Shown: positions 16,509 through 25,559 of the stretch, in pieces
Layout of the letters: each line of letters opens with the position of its first letter
Numbering within the stretch: the stretch's first letter is position 1
Source: Flavobacteriaceae bacterium
GTDB lineage: Bacteria > Bacteroidota > Bacteroidia > Flavobacteriales > Flavobacteriaceae
Assembly (NCBI GenBank): GCA_002721275.1
Contig: PBJZ01000012.1
Coordinates: 129,711 to 167,179, forward strand
Length of the DNA: 37,469 nt
Direction: 5' to 3'
Program-made: the position numbers and the translations under genes
Notes under the pieces: model-generated
The model's database searches: none
What the model saw: the letters and a program-made list of their open reading frames with translations, nothing else
What the model was told of the DNA's origin: nothing

Positions 16509-19490
16509 TTAATAATCTAGTGTTTCACAGTGAAATTCTTTTTTTGTAATAATTACCGGTGTTTCTGTTTTGTTTCCTTTAGAGGCAACATCAAGCATTT
16601 GTGAAATTAATAAAGATCTTTCTTTTTTGTTTGTTTCAAGCATTTTATTGATTTTATCTGAAGAATAATAAATAGCACCTTGAATCATTGTTTTTTCAGC
16701 TCTTGAATATATTGACATTGGGTGAGAGGACCAGAGAACTAGATCTGCATTTTTATTAACCTTTATACTACCAACACTGTTTTCTATATGTAAAAGCTTA
16801 GCAGGGTTTAATGTTACAAATTTCCATGCTTCCTCCTCAGAAACACCCCCGTATTTAACAGCCTTTGCTGCCTCTTGGTTTAAACGCCTTGACATTTCAG
16901 GATCATCTGAGTTGAAAGCAACTAGCACTCCTGAGTCGTGCATAATGGAACCATTATGTGGAATAGCATCCTTTACTTCAAATTTATATGACCACCAATC
17001 TGAAAAAGTCGAACCACCAGCTCCATGTTTCTTCATTTTATCAGCAACTTTATAACCTTCTAATATATGAGTAAAAGTGTTGATTTTAAAATCAAACTTT
17101 TCTGCCACCTTCATCATCATATTTATTTCACTTTGAACATAAGAGTGACATGTTACAAATCTTTCTCCTTTTAATATTTCCCATATTGTCTCCATTTCTA
17201 GATCATATCTTGGGGGTTTAGCTTTTAATTTTTTTCTTAAAGGTATTTCGTTATACTTAACCCATTTATCACCATATTCTTTTGCTCTTTGAAAGTAATC
17301 AGTAAAAACTTGCTCTACTCCCATTCTTGTTTGGGGAAATCTACTATAACTCTCCCAATTAGATTGTTTTACATTTTCACCTAATGCAAATTTTATAAAT
17401 GGATCTGCATCTTTAAATTTCATATTTTCAATAGATTCTCCCCATTTTAAATTTATTATTGCAGATTTACCTCCAATTGGATTTGCAGATCCATGAAGTA
17501 TTTGAATTGTTGTAACGCCCCCAGATAAATTTCTAAAAATATTTATATCGTCAGGATCAATTACATCACCTATACTAACTTCAGCAGAAGAGTTTTGTCC
17601 GCCTTCATTAATACTAGATGCAGCAATGTGCGAATGCTCATCAATTATGCCTGATGTTAAGTGTTTATTTGTTGCATCAATAACAAAGGTATTTTTTGGA
17701 TAGGGGATATTTTTTCCTACGGATGCAATTTTACCATTAATAACTAATACATCAGTATTTTCTATAATACCTTCAGACTCGTTTGTCCATACTGTTGCAT
17801 TTTTGAAAATTGTATTTTTTTGTTTAGGTATAGATAAATTTCCATAGGCTTTATTGGGATAAGTTACTGGAACAGGATTGTAATAATTTTCATTATCTAT
17901 TTTTCTTTTTTTAGGGTTATCTTTTAATTTTTTGGTAGACCAATACACTATTTTACCTTCAAAATCTATACCTTTTCCTTGAAGTCTGTTGGAATCAATT
18001 TTACATGATAATTGAGAATATTTATTATTTTTTTTATCCAAAATTGTTAAGTTTAACCATTCATTTTCATAGTTTGATTTAACAGGGTATGTAGTTGAGT
18101 CTTTTTTAATTTCAGCTGTTATTTTTTTCTTAGAATTTTTAATTTGAAGTTTGTACTTAAAGTCATTTATAATTAGCTCATAATTTCCATCAATATCTTT
18201 GATGTTATCATTAAGTATGATGTGTGGTTGCCCCTGAACCCAGTTTTCGCTTATAATGGTACCATTTTCGAATAATTCTCCGTTAGTAACTAAAAAGTTT
18301 GCAAGAAATTTCTTTTTTAGTTTTCCGATTATGTTTTGTTGACCCAAAATTTCTGCAGGTACAGTAGTTAATGCTTTTAAGGCGATGTCCCTGTCAAGTC
18401 CATAACTAATTACTTTTCTTAAATTTTTAAAAAATTCTTTTGACGAACTAACCATGGATGAAGTAAAAGCGAATGGTATTTTAGATCTTGACACATGATA
18501 AGGGTTTGAAGGAGCCTGACTCCAAAATCGCATATCTTTTAGACTAATTTTTTTTGTAAGTAATGGATCACTGACATCAAAAGCTTTGGGTAAATTTAAT
18601 GGAAGAATCAGTTTAATTTTATCTTTGTTTAATTCATTTATATTTTCAAATTCCTTTCCGCTAGCAACAATTGTAAAATCAATATTTAGCTCATTGATCA
18701 ATTTTACAATTCTTATTGTATTTAATTTATCAAATCCAGAATCAAAGATTTTGGGAATATTTTTATTTTTAATAAATGCTTCAATTGAAAGATCTTTGGT
18801 TTGGTTATCATTATTGGAATACCATTTAGAATCATAATAAAATTGTCTTATTAAAGCCATAGCACCCATAATAGAACTAGGATAACTTTGATTAGATGTA
18901 ACGCTTTTTTTGAAAGAAAAGTGCTCTGTAGAATTATCTGAAATTATTCTTTTGTTATTATTCTGTTTGTCATTAAGTGCTATCAAAACCCCTGATCCTC
19001 TGTGAATTCCATTAAATCTGTGAGAATTTATAATCCCGAAGCCATAACCTCTCATTTTAGATGCTATTTTTTTATCATAACTGTAGTCTGTAATACTCTT
19101 ATACTCGCTTAGAATGTGATCATTCCAATAATAACCACTTCTGTCAGGATTAAATTGTTCACTCCTTCCATATCTATTTTTTTTTGTAGGTTTTTTTATT
19201 GAAAAATCAGAGAATAATTCTATAAAAGATGGGTAAATATGTTTCCCGCTTTTATCATGTACTATTGTATTTTTTGGCAGTTTAATATCTGTTCCTACAT
19301 CAACTATAACCCCGTTTTTTTCCAGGAGAGTTCCATTTTTTATGACGTTACCTGGTTCTAGATGAATAGTTGCATTAGTAAAGGCGTTATAAGTATTTGG
19401 AACTATTTTAACACCTGAATTTTCTGGGAAGTATACCTGTGCTTTCAGAATACCAATACCTAAAAATGTAAAAAATATTAGCTTTCTCAT
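16509..19490 (-). CDS. large secreted two-domain amidohydrolase
   Basis: A 993-residue protein with a signal peptide (MRKLIFFTFLGIGILKAQ) and two amidohydrolase-type halves. The N-terminal half has the superfamily turn GKHIYPSFIELFSDF but no HxH, so it looks inactive. The C-terminal half, from about residue 560, is intact: GIIDEHSHI with HSH at 619-621, TCHSY, FTHILEGYK and a VAFNSDDPE acid motif, followed by FVTLNPAKLLHIENSVGSIK. These are the ligands of imidazolonepropionase- and prolidase-like amidohydrolases. The substrate is unknown; a periplasmic cyclic amide or peptide is possible. Gaps of 2 and 29 bases to its neighbours indicate an operon with the smaller homologue and the DUF3810 gene. 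Confidence 0.9.
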   Translation of the reverse strand: MRKLIFFTFLGIGILKAQVYFPENSGVKIVPNTYNAFTNATIHLEPGNVIKNGTLLEKNGVIVDVGTDIKLPKNTIVHDKSGKHIYPSFIELFSDFSIKKPTKKNRYGRSEQFNPDRSGYYWNDHILSEYKSITDYSYDKKIASKMRGYGFGIINSHRFNGIHRGSGVLIALNDKQNNNKRIISDNSTEHFSFKKSVTSNQSYPSSIMGAMALIRQFYYDSKWYSNNDNQTKDLSIEAFIKNKNIPKIFDSGFDKLNTIRIVKLINELNIDFTIVASGKEFENINELNKDKIKLILPLNLPKAFDVSDPLLTKKISLKDMRFWSQAPSNPYHVSRSKIPFAFTSSMVSSSKEFFKNLRKVISYGLDRDIALKALTTVPAEILGQQNIIGKLKKKFLANFLVTNGELFENGTIISENWVQGQPHIILNDNIKDIDGNYELIINDFKYKLQIKNSKKKITAEIKKDSTTYPVKSNYENEWLNLTILDKKNNKYSQLSCKIDSNRLQGKGIDFEGKIVYWSTKKLKDNPKKRKIDNENYYNPVPVTYPNKAYGNLSIPKQKNTIFKNATVWTNESEGIIENTDVLVINGKIASVGKNIPYPKNTFVIDATNKHLTSGIIDEHSHIAASSINEGGQNSSAEVSIGDVIDPDDINIFRNLSGGVTTIQILHGSANPIGGKSAIINLKWGESIENMKFKDADPFIKFALGENVKQSNWESYSRFPQTRMGVEQVFTDYFQRAKEYGDKWVKYNEIPLRKKLKAKPPRYDLEMETIWEILKGERFVTCHSYVQSEINMMMKVAEKFDFKINTFTHILEGYKVADKMKKHGAGGSTFSDWWSYKFEVKDAIPHNGSIMHDSGVLVAFNSDDPEMSRRLNQEAAKAVKYGGVSEEEAWKFVTLNPAKLLHIENSVGSIKVNKNADLVLWSSHPMSIYSRAEKTMIQGAIYYSSDKINKMLETNKKERSLLISQMLDVASKGNKTETPVIITKKEFHCETLDY

Positions 19491-19519
19491 GTTTTTAGTA
19501 AAAATTTTCGGAAAGATAA

Positions 19520-20572
19520 TTATTTTAATTTATTCATTTGATTATTGATATCAAAGATTATAAGGGCTACTACTTCATTATAGCTTGAAACACCACTTTT
19601 TTGACCATTTAATTTTAAAAATTTATCATATGAATAAGTGAATAAAAATTCAAAAGGATTATTATATTTTTTCCAAAACTGATTTAATTCCGCAATGTTT
19701 TTTTTAATTCCAGTATTTATTTTGTTAGAAAAATCTTTACCCTTTAAACTATCACTTAAAAGTAGTGTATTTAAACAGTGTCTTAAAGCAAATACATATC
19801 CAGCATATTGAATATAATCATTCTTATGAGTTGTTGTTCTTTTATAGGCAAAATAGCTGGCTTCATTTTCAGCAGCAATACCTTTTTGATGTGATTGCTC
19901 ATGAGCAATGGTAACGATATAACTAAGCATAGGAATATTCTCATTAACATGTGCCTCCAGAGTAAAAGGATTTATATATCCCGAGAACCCCATATATGAT
20001 AGAAGCTCAGTAAAAAAAGAACTCTTTACACAAAAATAAACTCCTGAATTGTTAAAATATAATTTAGCTTGCTTCTTGTTAAAGGGAAAGTTAACTTTTA
20101 AAGAATCATTATTTGTTAGCTTAAAGTTCAATTCATTTGATTTATTAATTAAATAGTTTACAGTTTTTTCAAGTTCGATTTGATCATAGTTATTTTTTAT
20201 TTTCGCAGAGAGCCCCTCCTTTTTATAATTTAACCCCCAACTGATTTGAAAGAAAAAAAACGCAATACTTGCAAATGATAAAAACTCAAACAAAAAAACT
20301 TTTTTATGAGTCAAATAAAAAATACTTTTTATCCATAACTGATAAATAATTAAAAAAATAATAATAGCGTAAATAATATCACCAATTGAAAAATTTATGT
20401 ACGATAATAGAAATAATCTGGTATTAGCTATTTTATCAAAGTTGTCAATGTAATAATTAAAAAAATAATCAAAAAATGTTTTGTTTCTGTACCAATAAAT
20501 TTGGGCAGGTAATAAAAAAATAAATATTAATAATATTCGGTTATATTTATATGGACTCCCAGATTTATTCAA
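19520..20572 (-). CDS. DUF3810 membrane protein with zinc-protease motif
   Basis: A 350-residue membrane protein. The N-terminus has two or three hydrophobic segments (about residues 12-30, 45-85 and 92-110). The soluble C-terminal part carries HEQSH at 224-228 followed by a downstream Glu in AAENEASYFAYKR, the layout of HExxH zinc proteases. The family is known only as a domain of unknown function, so protease activity is an inference from the motif. The start is TTG at 20572 with no upstream in-frame ATG before a stop. It is 20 bases downstream of the cyclophilin-FKBP gene. Confidence 0.85.
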   Translation of the reverse strand: MNKSGSPYKYNRILLIFIFLLPAQIYWYRNKTFFDYFFNYYIDNFDKIANTRLFLLSYINFSIGDIIYAIIIFLIIYQLWIKSIFYLTHKKVFLFEFLSFASIAFFFFQISWGLNYKKEGLSAKIKNNYDQIELEKTVNYLINKSNELNFKLTNNDSLKVNFPFNKKQAKLYFNNSGVYFCVKSSFFTELLSYMGFSGYINPFTLEAHVNENIPMLSYIVTIAHEQSHQKGIAAENEASYFAYKRTTTHKNDYIQYAGYVFALRHCLNTLLLSDSLKGKDFSNKINTGIKKNIAELNQFWKKYNNPFEFLFTYSYDKFLKLNGQKSGVSSYNEVVALIIFDINNQMNKLK

Positions 20573-20592
20573 AATATTTTCAAATCACAATC

Positions 20593-21612
20593 TTAATTAA
20601 TCTTAACTAATTCAACTTCAAAAATTAGTATTGAATTTGGAGGAATAACATTCCCTGCGCCTCTTTCACCATATGCTAATTCACTAGGAATAATAAGTTT
20701 TGCAGATTCACCCTCATTAAGAAGTCCGATTCCTTCGTCCCAACCAGGTATAACTTGTCCTACCCCATATGTAAAATCTAATGGTTGATTACGATTGTAT
20801 GATGAGTCAAAAATGGTTCCATCCAACAGCATCCCTTTATAATGAACTGATACTAAATCTCCTTTTTTTACTTTTTTACCAGCTACTTTTTTTAGTATAG
20901 AATATTTTAATCCTGAATTTGTTTTAATCATTCCACTTGATAGACTGTCTAGAATTTTTTTTTGATTTTTTATCTTATTTTGTCTTTTGATTTTTTGTTC
21001 CAGCTCTAATTTTTCTAATTGATTAATAAAAACTTTAGGTGCATCAAAAGATTTAGCTTTTGATCCATTTCTTAAAATTTTTAAAGATAATATGGTGTCA
21101 TTTTGTCTAATGCTATCAACTACATTTTGGCCTTCTATAACATTACCAAAAACTGTATGTTTTCCGTCTAACCAAGAAGTTTCCTTATGAGTTATAAAGA
21201 ATTGACTACCATTTGTATTTGGACCTCTATTTGCCATAGATAAAACTCCAGGTCCTGAGTGTTTTAATTCAGTGATTTCATCAGGAAAGTTAAAACCTGG
21301 ACCACCTGAACCAATACCAGTAGGATCACCAGCCTGAATCATAAAATCATTAATAACTCTATGAAAGATTATCCCGTCATAGTATTTTTTCCCAGTGAAC
21401 TCTTCATTTAAATCAGTACTTGGATGATTTCCTTCTGCTAGTGAAACAAAATTCGCTACTGTTAATGGTGTTTTTTTATATTCTAAGTTTATTAAAATAT
21501 CACCTTTATTAGTTTTTAATTTGGCATAAAGACCAGATTGGTGATCTTTTAAATCATCACTGCATTTAAAAAAGAAGATTGAGATTGTGAGGTAAAAAAG
21601 AGATTTTTTCAT
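20593..21612 (-). CDS. cyclophilin-FKBP fusion peptidyl-prolyl isomerase, lipoprotein
   Basis: A 339-residue foldase with two unrelated proline-isomerase domains. After a lipoprotein-type signal (Cys17), residues about 28-195 are a cyclophilin, with GEHFTGK-region variants, [31 protein letters not shown] and [12 protein letters not shown] charged linker (about 196-240) leads to an FKBP domain (about 245-339) with [28 protein letters not shown] and LAYGERGAG plus [13 protein letters not shown]. Dual-family immunophilins of this order are known in some Bacteroidota. It probably helps fold exported proteins at the periplasmic face. Its start overlaps the gldI stop by ATGA, so the two are tightly coupled. 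Confidence 0.93.
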   Translation of the reverse strand: MKKSLFYLTISIFFFKCSDDLKDHQSGLYAKLKTNKGDILINLEYKKTPLTVANFVSLAEGNHPSTDLNEEFTGKKYYDGIIFHRVINDFMIQAGDPTGIGSGGPGFNFPDEITELKHSGPGVLSMANRGPNTNGSQFFITHKETSWLDGKHTVFGNVIEGQNVVDSIRQNDTILSLKILRNGSKAKSFDAPKVFINQLEKLELEQKIKRQNKIKNQKKILDSLSSGMIKTNSGLKYSILKKVAGKKVKKGDLVSVHYKGMLLDGTIFDSSYNRNQPLDFTYGVGQVIPGWDEGIGLLNEGESAKLIIPSELAYGERGAGNVIPPNSILIFEVELVKIN

Positions 21613-22139
21613 TTTTTAATTTTTGATAATGTTAATAAATTTATTTTTATTCTCAAAGGTTGATTAGATCCGATTTTTTCAAAGTCTCCCTGATATCCAA
21701 AACATAAGTAAGATGGAAATATAAAAACTCCTGAATCTCCTTCGGATAAATATTTGACACCTTCACGAAGTGCAGGCATCACATCTTCTTGATCAACTAA
21801 AAAACTAACATTCCCTATCTCATTTGCACTGTAAAGTATATTATTATTTAAGTCCTCAATAGCATAAATAATTTTAACAAAATCACCTTTTTTTGCCAGT
21901 CTTTCATTTTTATTTCCATTTTGTATTGAATACAAAAAACCCTTTGGGGATGATTTATAGATGTTTAATGAATCATTTTTGGCTGAAATATTCATTAAAA
22001 ACTGCTCCCTTGACGCCCTCAATTTATTTTTAGTCGCTGACTTTTTAATAAATGACATAGGATTTTTGTTAATCGGAGAACGAGTTTGTACCTCATCACA
22101 TGAGATCAAAATAATTATTAAGCTGAGAAATCTATTCAT
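21609..22139 (-). CDS. gldI: gliding motility-associated FKBP-type isomerase lipoprotein GldI
   Basis: A 176-residue lipoprotein with a lipobox LISC at residues 11-14. The C-terminal domain is FKBP-like: [39 protein letters not shown] and [12 protein letters not shown]. In Flavobacterium johnsoniae GldI is an isomerase-like lipoprotein required for gliding motility. Here the assignment rests on domain type, lipoprotein form and the coupled isomerase gene; no other gld or sprA-type gene lies in the window, so motility itself is not shown. It overlaps the nrnA stop by 8 bases. Confidence 0.82.
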   Translation of the reverse strand: MNRFLSLIIILISCDEVQTRSPINKNPMSFIKKSATKNKLRASREQFLMNISAKNDSLNIYKSSPKGFLYSIQNGNKNERLAKKGDFVKIIYAIEDLNNNILYSANEIGNVSFLVDQEDVMPALREGVKYLSEGDSGVFIFPSYLCFGYQGDFEKIGSNQPLRIKINLLTLSKIKK

Positions 22140-23139
22140 AAATAAATGATTTTAAACTTACAATAAGTTTATCTTTTGTTTTATTCAATTTATCATAACA
22201 AATTCCACCGGCTGCGTTATGATGGCCACCTCCATTAAAGTACTTTTCAGCGAACAGATTTACTGGAAAATAACTTTTCGAGCGAAAAGATATCTTAATA
22301 TTACCTTCATCAATATTATCTATTAGGATTATTGATAATTCGATACCATCAATTGCTAATCCATAGTTGACAAATCCTTCTGTGTCTCCTTTTTTGTATG
22401 AACATTCCTGCAACTCATTTTTACTTAATGTAATTATTATGTATGGTCCAAAGTCTAATTTTGAAATATTGTTTAAAGCGATTCCAAGAAGTTTGACTCT
22501 ATTAATTGAAAACGTATCATAAATATTTTGATGTATCAGAGAATTATTTGCACCGGATTCAATTAATTTTCCGATGGTATAATGAGTCTTTGAAGTTGTT
22601 GATGAAAATTTAAAGGAACCAGTATCAGTCATTATTCCTGTATACAAACAAGTGGAAATTTTTTTATCCATTAAGCTTAAATCTATGAATTGAATTAAAT
22701 CATAAACCATTTCTGATGTTGAACTATATTTAGGTTGAGAAAATTTCACTGAACAAAAATCTTTGGGATTTTCGTGGTGATCTATCATTACTATTTTATC
22801 GTATGAATTATTTATAAAATCTGACATCTCACCAGATCTTTTAGGGTCATTAAAATCGATTACAAATATTAAGTCACTTTCTTCAAGATATTTCTTTGCT
22901 TTACTTTCACTCATTTGATAGTTAATAATATCCTCAGCTCCTGGCATCCATTTTAAAAAATCCGGAAAATCATTCGGTGATATGATAACTGAATCAATAC
23001 CACTTTTTTTTAAAAAAAAATTCAAGGCTAGGGAGGAGCCTAGTGCATCTCCATCAGGATTTTTGTGTGGAATTATAACACACTTGCTCTTTTTTTTTAT
23101 GAGTGCATTAATTTTAGATTGTGATTTGTAATTTGTCAT
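22132..23139 (-). CDS. nrnA: DHH-family phosphoesterase, NrnA-like oligoribonuclease/pAp phosphatase
   Basis: Degrades very short RNA and/or 3'-phosphoadenosine 5'-phosphate in the cytoplasm. The 335 residues include all family motifs: HKNPDGDALGSS with His25, Asp29 and Asp31; VIDFNDP with Asp95; IDHHENP with Asp120, His121 and His122; and DHHA1 domain GGGHHNAAGG from about 303. The start is ATG at 23139, with a TATCTTTG box just upstream. It is the first gene of the long minus-strand run and overlaps gldI by 8 bases. Confidence 0.93.
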   Translation of the reverse strand: MTNYKSQSKINALIKKKSKCVIIPHKNPDGDALGSSLALNFFLKKSGIDSVIISPNDFPDFLKWMPGAEDIINYQMSESKAKKYLEESDLIFVIDFNDPKRSGEMSDFINNSYDKIVMIDHHENPKDFCSVKFSQPKYSSTSEMVYDLIQFIDLSLMDKKISTCLYTGIMTDTGSFKFSSTTSKTHYTIGKLIESGANNSLIHQNIYDTFSINRVKLLGIALNNISKLDFGPYIIITLSKNELQECSYKKGDTEGFVNYGLAIDGIELSIILIDNIDEGNIKISFRSKSYFPVNLFAEKYFNGGGHHNAAGGICYDKLNKTKDKLIVSLKSFIYE

Positions 23140-23149
23140 AAAATATATC

Positions 23150-23157
23150 CAAAGATA
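23150..23157 (-). promoter_or_regulatory. candidate -7 promoter element for nrnA-gldI
   Basis: On the minus strand this reads TATCTTTG, a perfect match to the Bacteroidota -7 consensus TANNTTTG. It lies 10 bases before the nrnA ATG, in the 84-base divergent gap shared with ndk. I see no TTG at the expected -33 spacing, which lowers confidence. The implied leader would be only a few bases long. Confidence 0.35.
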
Positions 23158-23223
23158 AATATACTTTTTAAACCACTGTGAAATTAACTTAGTTCAAATG
23201 TTTATATTTACTAAAAAAAAATC

Positions 23224-23652
23224 ATGAATATTAATACTACATTCTCCATGATTAAACCTGACGGTGTTGAAAATGGTCATGTTGGATCAATAATTAATAA
23301 AATTGTTGGTGCTGGATTCAATATAATTGCTTTAAAAATGACCCAATTTTCAAAAAAAGAAGCGAAATCTTTTTACCATATTCACAAACAGATGCCTTTT
23401 TTTGATGATCTAATAAGCTTTATAACTAGAGGACCAATAGTAGCAATGGTTTTAGAAAAAGAAAATGCTGTGAACGATTTTAGAACTTTGATTGGATCTA
23501 CTGATCCTAACGAAGCCGCGGAAGGAACAATAAGAAAGCTTTATGCCACATCAAAAGGGGAAAATGCTATTCATGGTTCAGACTCTGATCAAAATGCATC
23601 GATAGAAGCTTCCTTTATTTTCTCTGATAGAGAATTGTTTAATGGAATATAA
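23224..23652 (+). CDS. ndk: nucleoside diphosphate kinase
   Basis: Transfers phosphate between nucleoside tri- and diphosphates through a phosphohistidine. The 142 residues are full length: [16 protein letters not shown] at the N-terminus, [13 protein letters not shown], then [17 protein letters not shown] and the active-site His117 in NAIHGSDS, followed by the [14 protein letters not shown] end. It is a single plus-strand gene between two minus-strand operons. Its last 14 bases overlap the end of the convergent DUF721 gene. A 9-A run precedes the ATG, which is likely simple AT-rich leader. Confidence 0.97.
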   Translation: MNINTTFSMIKPDGVENGHVGSIINKIVGAGFNIIALKMTQFSKKEAKSFYHIHKQMPFFDDLISFITRGPIVAMVLEKENAVNDFRTLIGSTDPNEAAEGTIRKLYATSKGENAIHGSDSDQNASIEASFIFSDRELFNGI

Positions 23653-23938
23653 TTTTATCAATACTTTTTTGTTTTAATTTTTTATTTAAAATATCAATAA
23701 TTTTTTTTTCTCCATATCTCAATTCCTCCTTTAAGGTTGAGCTTTTTATTTTAATAAATAATTTTTTACCCGATATGTTAATACTTTGAGTGTAAGCAGA
23801 TATATTTTTGCCCATTTCCTCATGCCAAAACTCTTCAATTTTAGCATTTTTAAGACCCTTAATCAGAGGTTTCTGATCGGAAAAATCTTTTAAAACTTTT
23901 GAAATTTTTTTAGGCTCGAAACTTCTGCTTTTGTTCAT
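23639..23938 (-). CDS. DUF721 (DciA-like) small protein
   Basis: A 99-residue protein of the DUF721 family: [20 protein letters not shown], then [35 protein letters not shown] and a C-terminal lysine-rich strand. DciA, the best-known member of this family, loads the replicative helicase in bacteria without DnaC; whether this short form does so is inference. Its place two genes downstream of recF fits a replication or repair role. It overlaps the ndk 3' end by 14 bases and sits 6 bases from the lipocalin-like gene. Confidence 0.85.
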   Translation of the reverse strand: MNKSRSFEPKKISKVLKDFSDQKPLIKGLKNAKIEEFWHEEMGKNISAYTQSINISGKKLFIKIKSSTLKEELRYGEKKIIDILNKKLKQKSIDKIIFH

Positions 23939-23944
23939 TATTAT

Positions 23945-24337
23945 CTATCTAATTTTGATGTATCGAAAAATTTTATCCTCGATTTTTAAAATTAAGGAAA
24001 TACTGTCTAATTTTAATAATTCTTCTTCCCAATTATCCCATGGGGTTTTAATAGCTAAAGATATTTTTTCTTCATTTTTAATAATTTTAATAAAAACTTT
24101 GTTATTTGATGTTCGAAAAGAATTATCAATTAATGGTTTAACTTTTGTCCTCCAGCCAGAATAATCTTTGATTTTATAGAAATCAACTAATGTGGTATTA
24201 TCTAATCTAAATACCTCGTTTTCTCTTGATACATTTTCAATCATCCAATATCCATTCAATAGATTAGTATCAATTTTTTTTGAATCATTACAACTCAATA
24301 AAATAACTAGTATTGAAAAAAAATATTTAATATTCAA
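23945..24337 (-). CDS. small lipocalin-like lipoprotein
   Basis: A 130-residue predicted lipoprotein: signal MNIKYFFSILVILLSC with Cys16. The mature part opens NGYWMIENVSRE, the Gly-x-Trp start seen in lipocalin-like domains, and continues as alternating beta strands (TLVDFYKI, GWRTKVKPLID, KVFIKIIK, KISLAIKTPWD). The lipocalin-like label rests on this strand pattern and start only. It starts with TTG at 24337, 3 bases after the recF stop, and no ATG exists ahead of the signal peptide. The role is unknown. Confidence 0.75.
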   Translation of the reverse strand: MNIKYFFSILVILLSCNDSKKIDTNLLNGYWMIENVSRENEVFRLDNTTLVDFYKIKDYSGWRTKVKPLIDNSFRTSNNKVFIKIIKNEEKISLAIKTPWDNWEEELLKLDSISLILKIEDKIFRYIKIR

Positions 24338-24340
24338 CTT

Positions 24341-25420
24341 TTATACTTTAAAAATTTCAAAGTCAGAATTTACAGATTTTAAGGTCTTTAGTGTTCTTTT
24401 TTCGTGGGTATCAGTCAAAAATATTTGACCAAAATTTTCATCAATAATTAGTTTCAACAGATTAGTTACTCTGTCCTGATCCAGTTTATCGAAAATATCG
24501 TCTAATAAGACTATCGGTGATACCCCTTTCTTATCCTTTAAATAATCAAATTGAGCTATTTTCAATGAGATTAAATATGTTTTTTTTTGTCCCTGACTTC
24601 CAAATTTTTTTATTGGCTTTTGGTGTATTAGAAGCTCAATATCGTCTTTATGAATTCCCTCAGTTGTGTATTGAAATAAACGATCTTTATTAATTGAATT
24701 TTTGAGTAAATCACCAAAAGAACTATTATTAAGCGAGCTTTTGTAATTTAACATAACAATTTCATTTCCTTTACTTATTTTTTTATATCTCTTTAAAAAA
24801 AGTGGAGAGAAACTCCTTATAAATTTATTTCTGTATTTATGAATATTTTTTCCTAATTTTTCCAGTTGAAGATCATATATCTCAATTGAATCGTGATCAA
24901 ATGTTTGGTTTGAGGCAAAATATTTTAATAATGAGTTTCGTTGAGATAGTAATTTGTTGTAATCTATTAAATTTTTAAGATATTCGGGGAATATTTGACC
25001 TAAAATCCCATCAATGAATTTTCTTCTTAATGCACTTCCATCATTTATCAAGTCAATGTCATCCGGAGATATAAGTACAAGAGGAATCAAGCCAATGTGT
25101 TCTGAAAACTTTTCATAAATAATATTATTTCTCTTTAAAACCTTTTTTTGCCCTTTTTTATAGCTACATGTGATCTTTTCTTCTCTTGAATTAATTTCAA
25201 ATTTTCCTTCAATCAAAAAAAATTTTTTATTAAACATTATATTTTGGGCTGTAGTTGAATTGAAAAAACTTTTACCAAATGCTAAATGATAAATTGAGTC
25301 AAGAATATTTGACTTTCCCTTACCATTATTACCAACAAAACAATTAATTGATGAGTTAAAAGTATATGACCTAGAGGATAGATTTTTATAATTAGTTAAA
25401 TTGATTTTTTTTACCAACAT
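24341..25420 (-). CDS. recF: DNA replication and repair protein RecF
   Basis: An SMC-like ATPase that helps load RecA at gapped DNA. The 359 residues show the Walker A loop GNNGKGKS (30-37), the signature motif FGSQGQKKTYLISLK and Walker B PIVLLDDIFDKLD, with the conserved LVLISPDDIDLINDG between. It heads a three-gene minus operon with gaps of 3 and 6 bases. Neither dnaA nor dnaN is nearby, as is common in this phylum. A TATATTTG box lies 5 bases before the ATG. Confidence 0.96.
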   Translation of the reverse strand: MLVKKINLTNYKNLSSRSYTFNSSINCFVGNNGKGKSNILDSIYHLAFGKSFFNSTTAQNIMFNKKFFLIEGKFEINSREEKITCSYKKGQKKVLKRNNIIYEKFSEHIGLIPLVLISPDDIDLINDGSALRRKFIDGILGQIFPEYLKNLIDYNKLLSQRNSLLKYFASNQTFDHDSIEIYDLQLEKLGKNIHKYRNKFIRSFSPLFLKRYKKISKGNEIVMLNYKSSLNNSSFGDLLKNSINKDRLFQYTTEGIHKDDIELLIHQKPIKKFGSQGQKKTYLISLKIAQFDYLKDKKGVSPIVLLDDIFDKLDQDRVTNLLKLIIDENFGQIFLTDTHEKRTLKTLKSVNSDFEIFKV

Positions 25421-25425
25421 ATTGG

Positions 25426-25433
25426 CAAATATA
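25426..25433 (-). promoter_or_regulatory. candidate -7 promoter element for the recF operon
   Basis: The minus strand reads TATATTTG, a perfect TANNTTTG match, 5 bases ahead of the recF ATG. If active, transcription would begin at or next to the start codon, giving a leaderless mRNA. No TTG is seen at the -33 spacing upstream. The 139-base gap from 25421 to 25559 separates divergent recF and the TPR gene and holds no other feature that I can support. Confidence 0.35.
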
Positions 25434-25559
25434 GTAGTCTATTTTGATATTATTTGATTGTATCTAGTTTAAATATTATCACTTTTATTTGAGCAAAATT
25501 TATTTAAAAGCTAGTCGAAATGATTAAAAATAACTATTTTTATCAGCTAAATTTCTTTC

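Noticed and set aside
16521-16536. TGTTTCACAGTGAAAT, resembling a parS site
   Set aside because: It has one extra central base relative to the 16-bp parS palindrome and lacks the ACA end, and it lies in the coding end of the large amidohydrolase. No clear parS was found by eye anywhere in the window; a genome-wide motif search would be needed.
23213-23221. A9 run directly before the ndk start codon
   Set aside because: Poly-A leaders are expected in this AT-rich genome, and it lies outside the coding region.
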